Source: Kordia sp. TARA_039_SRF (lineage in GTDB: Bacteria; Bacteroidota; Bacteroidia; Flavobacteriales; Flavobacteriaceae). Taken from it: a stretch of DNA of 64,000 nucleotides. Of the stretch, positions 61,544-64,000 are shown piece after piece; positions within the stretch are counted from its first letter, which is position 1; every line of letters begins with the position of its first letter. The stretch is from the NCBI GenBank assembly GCA_006383075.2, contig SMNH02000003.1, positions 178,496 through 242,495 on the forward strand, in the 5' to 3' direction. The notes beneath the pieces are model-generated. The model worked only from the letters and a program-made list of their open reading frames with translations, did no database searches and was not told where the DNA came from. Made by a program: the position numbers and the translations under genes.

Positions 61544-62785
61544 TTGAATTACGAGTTTTTTATTGCCAAACGTATTATTAAGGCAAAACAATATAAAAGT
61601 AGTGTATCGGCAACAATAATAAAAATCGCGATTGCTGCTATTGCAATTGGGATTATTATGATGATGGTTGCGATTGCTACGGGAATGGGACTGCAAAAAA
61701 CAATCCAAGAAAAAGTTGCGACGTTCAACGGGCATATTCAAATCTCTAATTTTGACAATAATAATTCGGAAGTTTCCTTGATGCCTTTGGAAGTGCAACA
61801 AGACTTTTATCCTGAGTTTACAGAGGTTTCAGGCATACAACACATTCAAGCAGTAGCCATCAAAGCAGGGATTATTCGTACTGAAAAAACTTTTGAAGGT
61901 GTATTGGCAAAAGGTATTGGTACCGATTATAATTGGGCTGCTTTTGAAGATTTTTTAACCGAAGGACGCTTTCCAAATGTTTCCGAAAAGCGCGAAAATA
62001 GAGAAGTATTGCTCTCTGCGTATATGGCAAGACGTTTGGAATTAAAGTTGGGCGATACGTTTAAAACCTTATTCTTAAAAGAAGATACAAGTGAAATTCC
62101 CAACGAGCGTACGTTTGAAATTGTGGGGATTTACGATTCAGGATTTCAAAAATTTGACGCCAATGTGATGTTGGTAGACATTCGTCACATTCAACGCATG
62201 AATAAATGGAGAAACGGCGAAGTTGGTCATTTTGAAGTTTTTATTGACAATTTTAATGAGATAAGCGAAAAGACAGTGGAAATCTACGATAGCATTCCAT
62301 CTAATTTAGACACGCAAAGTGTCATCAGTAAGTTTCCGTTTATTTTTGAGTGGATTTCGCTGTTTGATGTCAATATCTTTCTCATCATCGGAATCATCAT
62401 TATTGTGGGCGGCATCAATATGATTACAGCATTATTGGTGTTAATTCTGGACAGAACACCTATGATTGGAATATTAAAATCGCTCGGAAGTAGCAATTGG
62501 AGCATTCGGAAAATCTTTTTGTACAACGCAGCGTATTTAATTGGTATTGGATTGCTTTGGGGAAATATCATTGGCATTGCGCTGGTGTGGACGCAACATG
62601 TGTTTGGGTTTCTAAAATTCCCGAACCCTGAGCAATATCACACATCTATCATTCCTATTCATATAGAAGTATGGCATATCATTGCGCTTAATATTGGGAC
62701 GCTTGTTTTATGCGTTTTAATGTTGTTATTGCCGTCATACATCATCACCAAAATATCTCCTGTAAAAGCGATAAAGTTTCAGTAA
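61544..62785 (+). CDS. LolC/LolE-like ABC transporter permease (FtsX family)
   Basis: The 413-residue protein has one N-terminal membrane helix (IIKIAIAAIAIGIIMMMVAI, about 25-46), a large periplasmic MacB-like domain and three C-terminal helices (LFDVNIFLIIGIIIIVGGIN, KIFLYNAAYLIGIGLLWGNI, IALNIGTLVLCVLMLLLPSY), the FtsX/LolCE topology. LolCE extracts lipoproteins for transport to the outer membrane; the ATPase partner is not in the window. The start is TTG 61544 (N-terminus MNYEFFIAKRIIKAKQYKSS, typical of the family). It shares a 7-bp divergent gap with the namZ-like gene. Confidence 0.92.
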   Translation: MNYEFFIAKRIIKAKQYKSSVSATIIKIAIAAIAIGIIMMMVAIATGMGLQKTIQEKVATFNGHIQISNFDNNNSEVSLMPLEVQQDFYPEFTEVSGIQHIQAVAIKAGIIRTEKTFEGVLAKGIGTDYNWAAFEDFLTEGRFPNVSEKRENREVLLSAYMARRLELKLGDTFKTLFLKEDTSEIPNERTFEIVGIYDSGFQKFDANVMLVDIRHIQRMNKWRNGEVGHFEVFIDNFNEISEKTVEIYDSIPSNLDTQSVISKFPFIFEWISLFDVNIFLIIGIIIIVGGINMITALLVLILDRTPMIGILKSLGSSNWSIRKIFLYNAAYLIGIGLLWGNIIGIALVWTQHVFGFLKFPNPEQYHTSIIPIHIEVWHIIALNIGTLVLCVLMLLLPSYIITKISPVKAIKFQ

Positions 62786-62877
62786 TGTTATTAGTCTATT
62801 AAATCGCTGGGTTTTGTAAAAATATTAGTATAAAAATCTATAGAGACTTTGTATCTTTGTCCCTTCAAAATAAAAGA

Positions 62878-64000
62878 ATGGAATACGCAGAAAATATATT
62901 AGAAACTATTGGAAATACGCCTTTAGTTAAAATGAACGCTTTAGTAAAAGAAGTCGATGCCTTGGTATTGGCAAAGTACGAAACCTTCAATCCTGGAAAC
63001 TCTGTAAAAGATAGAATGGCTTTAAAGATGATTGAAGATGCGGAAGCGGACGGACGTTTGCAACCCGGCGGAACTATTATTGAAGGAACTTCTGGAAACA
63101 CAGGAATGGGCTTAGCGTTAGCAGCCATTGTAAAAGGATATAAGTTGGTGTGTGTAATGGCAGACAAACAATCGAAAGAGAAGATGGATATTTTACGTGC
63201 CGTAGGTGCTGAGGTTGTCGTATGTCCAACAGCCGTTGAACCAGACGATCCACGCTCGTATTATTCAGTATCAAAACGTTTGGCAGAAGAAACACCAAAC
63301 TCTTGGTATGTAAATCAGTACGACAATCCAAGCAATGCTAGAGCGCACTACGAAAGCACAGGTCCGGAAATTTGGAAGCAGACGAATGGAAAAGTAACAC
63401 ATTTTATCGTAGGTGTGGGAACAGGCGGAACCATTTCTGGTGTTGGAAAATACTTAAAAGAGCAAAATCCGAACGTAAAAGTTTGGGGAGTAGATACGTA
63501 TGGTTCTGTATTTAAAAAATATCATGAAACAGGTATTTTTGATGAGAATGAAATCTATTCGTATGTAACGGAAGGTATTGGAGAAGATATTTTACCTAAA
63601 AATGTCGATTTTGATATCATAGACGGATTCACAAAAGTGACCGACAAAGATGCTGCTGTATACACGCAGCGTTTGGCAAAAGAAGAAGGCATGTTTTTAG
63701 GAAACTCTGCGGGTGCAGCCATCAAAGGTGTGTTGCAACTCAAAGAGCACTTTTCTAAAGATGATGTGGTAGTCGTGTTGTTTCACGATCACGGAAGTAG
63801 ATATGTTGGGAAAATGTTTAATGACGATTGGATGCGCGAACGAGGTTTTTTAGAAGAACAAGTTTCAACGGCGGCCGATTTAATCAAAGAACACTCAGAT
63901 AAACCTTTAATCACTGTAAAAACTGGCGAATTGGTGTCGCACGCCATTGAGCGTATGCGTACATTCAAAATATCACAAATTCCTGTGGTTGATACGGAAG
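62878..64000 (+). CDS. Cystathionine beta-synthase-like PLP enzyme (3' partial)
   Basis: The coding region starts at ATG 62878 (MEYAENILETIGNTPLVKM) and is open to the window end (374 complete codons). PLP fold type II: NPGNSVKDRMALKMIEDAEA with the Schiff-base Lys near residue 44, EGTSGNTGMGLALAAI, VGVGTGGTISGVGKYL and GNSAGAAIKGVL. From about residue 340 a CBS domain starts (DKPLITVKTGELVSHAIERM, FKISQIPVVDTE), which favours cystathionine beta-synthase over plain cysteine synthase. It takes part in sulfur amino acid metabolism. TATCTTTG at 62852-62859 is a good -7 element just upstream. Confidence 0.95.
   Translation, partial: MEYAENILETIGNTPLVKMNALVKEVDALVLAKYETFNPGNSVKDRMALKMIEDAEADGRLQPGGTIIEGTSGNTGMGLALAAIVKGYKLVCVMADKQSKEKMDILRAVGAEVVVCPTAVEPDDPRSYYSVSKRLAEETPNSWYVNQYDNPSNARAHYESTGPEIWKQTNGKVTHFIVGVGTGGTISGVGKYLKEQNPNVKVWGVDTYGSVFKKYHETGIFDENEIYSYVTEGIGEDILPKNVDFDIIDGFTKVTDKDAAVYTQRLAKEEGMFLGNSAGAAIKGVLQLKEHFSKDDVVVVLFHDHGSRYVGKMFNDDWMRERGFLEEQVSTAADLIKEHSDKPLITVKTGELVSHAIERMRTFKISQIPVVDTE

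Overview
The window is AT-rich chromosomal DNA from a member of the Bacteroidota, almost certainly family Flavobacteriaceae and plausibly close to Kordia (genus level is inference from gene style only). Supporting signs are two type IX secretion (T9SS) C-terminal sorting domains, a GLPGLI-family protein, an ECF sigma/FecR/TonB-receptor cassette, propeller-type LytS-like kinases paired with LytTR regulators, CtlX, and Bacteroidetes promoters of the form TTTG-N19-TANNTTTG (exact upstream of the Rrf2 gene, TTTC-N19-TATCTTTG upstream of ffh). No rRNA, tRNA, CRISPR array, transposase, integrase or prophage was recognised.

Layout. 1-10.7 kb: end of a large secreted repeat/dockerin-like protein, citrate synthase gltA, two guanidino-group enzymes (a dimethylargininase-like protein and CtlX) on either side of an outer-membrane protein, a secreted unknown, an Rrf2 regulator and argS. 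10.7-17.4 kb: sigma factor, FecR anti-sigma and signal-transducing TonB receptor on the minus strand, with a LamG lipoprotein divergent from the sigma gene. 17.4-24.2 kb: kinase, LytTR regulator and a T9SS beta-helix surface protein in one direction. 24.4-29 kb: ffh, a four-helix-bundle gene between inverted repeats, folD and small lipoproteins. 29-34.4 kb: outer-membrane receptor with GLPGLI partner, then isocitrate dehydrogenase.

34.4-36.6 kb is the most accessory-looking stretch. It holds an HU-like gene with three palindromic 22-bp-period iterons upstream and a lipoprotein/membrane-protein pair, and it is bounded by imperfect direct copies of the icd upstream region. 37.1-41.5 kb is a second kinase/regulator pair whose genes are separated by repeat DNA. 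41.5-48.5 kb holds unknown secreted proteins, including a possible degenerate DUF4347-like lipoprotein and a CBM9-like protein without signal peptide, then a cupin, a lipoprotein and a HerA-like ATPase. 48.6-52.7 kb: T9SS serine protease, DUF2059 protein, methyltransferase. 52.7-56 kb: three lipoprotein genes separated by related boundary sequences, resembling a gene-cassette array. 56.3-59.9 kb: an operon of YkgJ-like protein, sterol desaturase, glycerophosphodiesterase and glycosyltransferase. 60.2-64 kb: NamZ-like lipoprotein, an ABC permease and a cystathionine beta-synthase-like enzyme running off the end.

The most interesting non-coding signals are: (i) a dispersed hairpin unit with constant flanks and TCAAG pentaloop but co-varying 8-bp stems; (ii) the iterons upstream of the HU gene; (iii) the duplicated icd flank; (iv) cassette-like boundaries at 52.8-55.9 kb; and (v) a roughly 170-bp imperfect palindrome directly before an outer-membrane protein gene.
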